From contig CAMOEO010000009.1 of the NCBI GenBank assembly GCA_946612175.1, positions 1 to 22,809 of the forward strand: DNA of 22,809 nucleotides, read 5' to 3'. Each line of letters begins with the position of its first letter. Within the stretch, counting starts at the first letter, position 1. Origin of the DNA: an uncultured Verrucomicrobiota bacterium. GTDB taxonomy: Bacteria; Verrucomicrobiota; Kiritimatiellia; RFP12; UBA3636. A program made the translations under genes and the position numbers. Positions 21,869 through 22,809 of this stretch are shown one piece after another. Below the pieces are notes generated by a model, which did no database searches, was not told where the DNA came from, and was given only the letters and a program-made list of their open reading frames with translations.

Positions 21869-22561
21869 ATGTCCCTCCTCTCCCTCAAGACCGAAGTCTT
21901 CCGCCGCAACCTCGACCTCGTCCGCCACGGCCTCGTCGTCCTCACCTGGGGCAACGTCTCCGGCATCGACCGCGAGGCCGGCCTCGTCGCCATCAAGCCC
22001 AGCGGCGTCGCCTACGACGCGATGACCGCGGAGGACATCGTCGTCGTCGACCTCGACGGCCACGTCGTCGAGGGCTCGCTCCGCCCCTCCTCCGACCTCC
22101 CCACCCACCTCGCGCTCTACCGCGCGTTCCCCTCCGTCGGCGGCATCGTCCACACCCACTCCCCCAAGGCCGTCGCCTGGGCCCAGGCCCGCCGCGCCAT
22201 CCCCGCCTTCGGCACCACCCACGCCGACCACTTCCACGGCCCCGTCCCCTGCACCCGCGAGCTGACCCCCGAGGAGGTCGCCGCGGACTACGAGCGCAAT
22301 ACCGGCCTCGTCATCGCCGAGCGCTTCCGCGACCTCGACCCCGACGCCTTCCCCGGCGTCCTCGTCGCCGGCCACGGCCCCTTCACGTGGGGTCGCGACC
22401 CCCGCAAGGCCGTCGAGAACGCCGTCGCCCTCGAGCAGATCGCCGCCATGGCCCTCGACACCCTCGCGATCGACCCCTCCGCCGCCCCCGCCCCCGCGCA
22501 CGTCCTCGACAAGCACTACTTCCGCAAGCACGGCCCCGGCGCCTACTACGGCCAGAAGTAG
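21869..22561 (+). CDS. araD: L-ribulose-5-phosphate 4-epimerase
   Basis: 230-residue zinc class II aldolase-fold epimerase converting L-ribulose 5-phosphate to D-xylulose 5-phosphate in the cytoplasm. The phosphate-binding region TWGNVSGID (26-34) and KPSGV (43-47), Asp76 (RPSSDLPTH), zinc ligands His95 and His97 (HTHSPKAV) and His169 (VAGHGPF), and Asp120 (TTHADHF) agree with E. coli AraD, as do the C-terminal tyrosines (GAYYGQK). It feeds pentoses such as L-arabinose into central metabolism; no araA or araB is visible in the window. It lies 69 bases downstream of the PEGA gene, a gap filled by CCTTCAACC repeats. No Shine-Dalgarno. L-xylulose or L-ascorbate-type homologues (UlaF, SgbE) share these motifs, so the symbol is family-level. 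Confidence 0.92.
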   Translation: MSLLSLKTEVFRRNLDLVRHGLVVLTWGNVSGIDREAGLVAIKPSGVAYDAMTAEDIVVVDLDGHVVEGSLRPSSDLPTHLALYRAFPSVGGIVHTHSPKAVAWAQARRAIPAFGTTHADHFHGPVPCTRELTPEEVAADYERNTGLVIAERFRDLDPDAFPGVLVAGHGPFTWGRDPRKAVENAVALEQIAAMALDTLAIDPSAAPAPAHVLDKHYFRKHGPGAYYGQK

Positions 22562-22577
22562 ACCCCGCCACCGCCGC

Positions 22578-22809
22578 ATGCCCCGTCCCCTCGCCGCCGC
22601 CGCCCTCCTTCTCCTCGCGTTCGCCGCCCTCCCCCCCGCGGCGCGGGGCGCCCCCCGGACCCTCGTCGCCCTCCGCAGCGACCGCGCCGGCCTCCCCGAA
22701 TCGATCGGCCGCGAGACCCTCGCCTCCGTCGACCGCGCCTGCGACGCCCTTCGCGCCGCCGCCGCCCCCTCCGGCCTCTGGACCCGCCCCGACGGCTCCC
22801 CCCACCCCC
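22578..22809 (+). CDS. Exported protein, N-terminal part only
   Basis: The frame starts at ATG 22578, 16 bases after the araD stop, and is open to the window edge (77 codons). The first ~25 residues form a clear signal peptide (LAAAALLLLAFAALPPAARGA). The mature part begins PRTLVALRSDRAGLPESIGR and shows the same C-ending codon use as its neighbours. I do not recognise a domain in the visible part. Confidence 0.65.
   Translation, partial: MPRPLAAAALLLLAFAALPPAARGAPRTLVALRSDRAGLPESIGRETLASVDRACDALRAAAAPSGLWTRPDGSPHP

Noticed and set aside
20258..22579. Long glycine-rich open frame on the minus strand opposite the PEGA and araD genes
   Set aside because: It is the mirror of strongly C-ending codons in araD and the PEGA gene; no domain is visible.

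Overview
This 22.8 kb window is very GC-rich bacterial DNA from an uncultured-type polysaccharide degrader. Three things point to the PVC superphylum, most likely Kiritimatiellota/Verrucomicrobiota: XylR-type regulators (LacI-like sensor fused to an AraC helix-turn-helix), a large secreted protein with an 'NW...G.PG.ND'-type beta repeat and lectin-like domains, and an FHA/PEGA envelope gene pair. That assignment is inference; there is no rRNA or other marker gene here. Genes are tightly packed, the longest gene-free stretch being 137 bases (12189-12325). I saw no tRNA, rRNA, CRISPR array or insertion sequence.

Layout, left to right. 1-1483 (minus): a 2-keto-3-deoxy-6-phosphogluconate aldolase (eda, running off the left edge) behind an IclR-type regulator. 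1547-3065: a broken junction, where a surface-protein fragment (minus) and an XylR-type regulator fragment (plus) have both lost their N-terminal halves at the same point near 2400-2421. 3083-13504 (minus): a glycan locus reading XylR-type regulator, secreted lectin-like surface protein, secreted GH50/agarase-like enzyme, M20 amidohydrolase, GH5-like enzyme, GH39-like enzyme. 13531-16547 (minus): a sugar-acid operon of a 6-phosphogluconolactonase-like lactonase, a short-chain dehydrogenase (ATGA overlap) and an enolase-superfamily sugar-acid dehydratase. 16595-18031 (minus): endonuclease IV (nfo) and a YraN-family protein. 18124-22809 (plus): a DEDDh exonuclease, an FHA membrane protein, a five-repeat PEGA protein, an L-ribulose-5-phosphate 4-epimerase (araD) and the start of an exported protein.

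Working together: the secreted lectin-like protein and the large glycosidase probably bind and cut a galactose- or anhydrogalactose-type polymer outside the cytoplasm. The signal-less GH39, GH5-like and M20 enzymes would trim the fragments inside. A dehydrogenase, lactonase and dehydratase, with the eda aldolase, give an oxidative De Ley-Doudoroff-like route to pyruvate. No kinase for the keto-deoxy sugar acid is seen in the window.

The most unusual signal is regulatory. Four unrelated genes (eda, the dehydratase, nfo, araD) have tandem 9-base repeats running into their start codons, always in the same orientation relative to the gene: C-rich and G-poor in the mRNA, with no Shine-Dalgarno. 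Two repeat families are used, NNGACCATC and CCTTCAACC, two genes each. In eda and the dehydratase the ATG itself is the end of the last repeat unit. Other 9-base-period elements lie upstream of eda and inside the secreted glycosidase gene.
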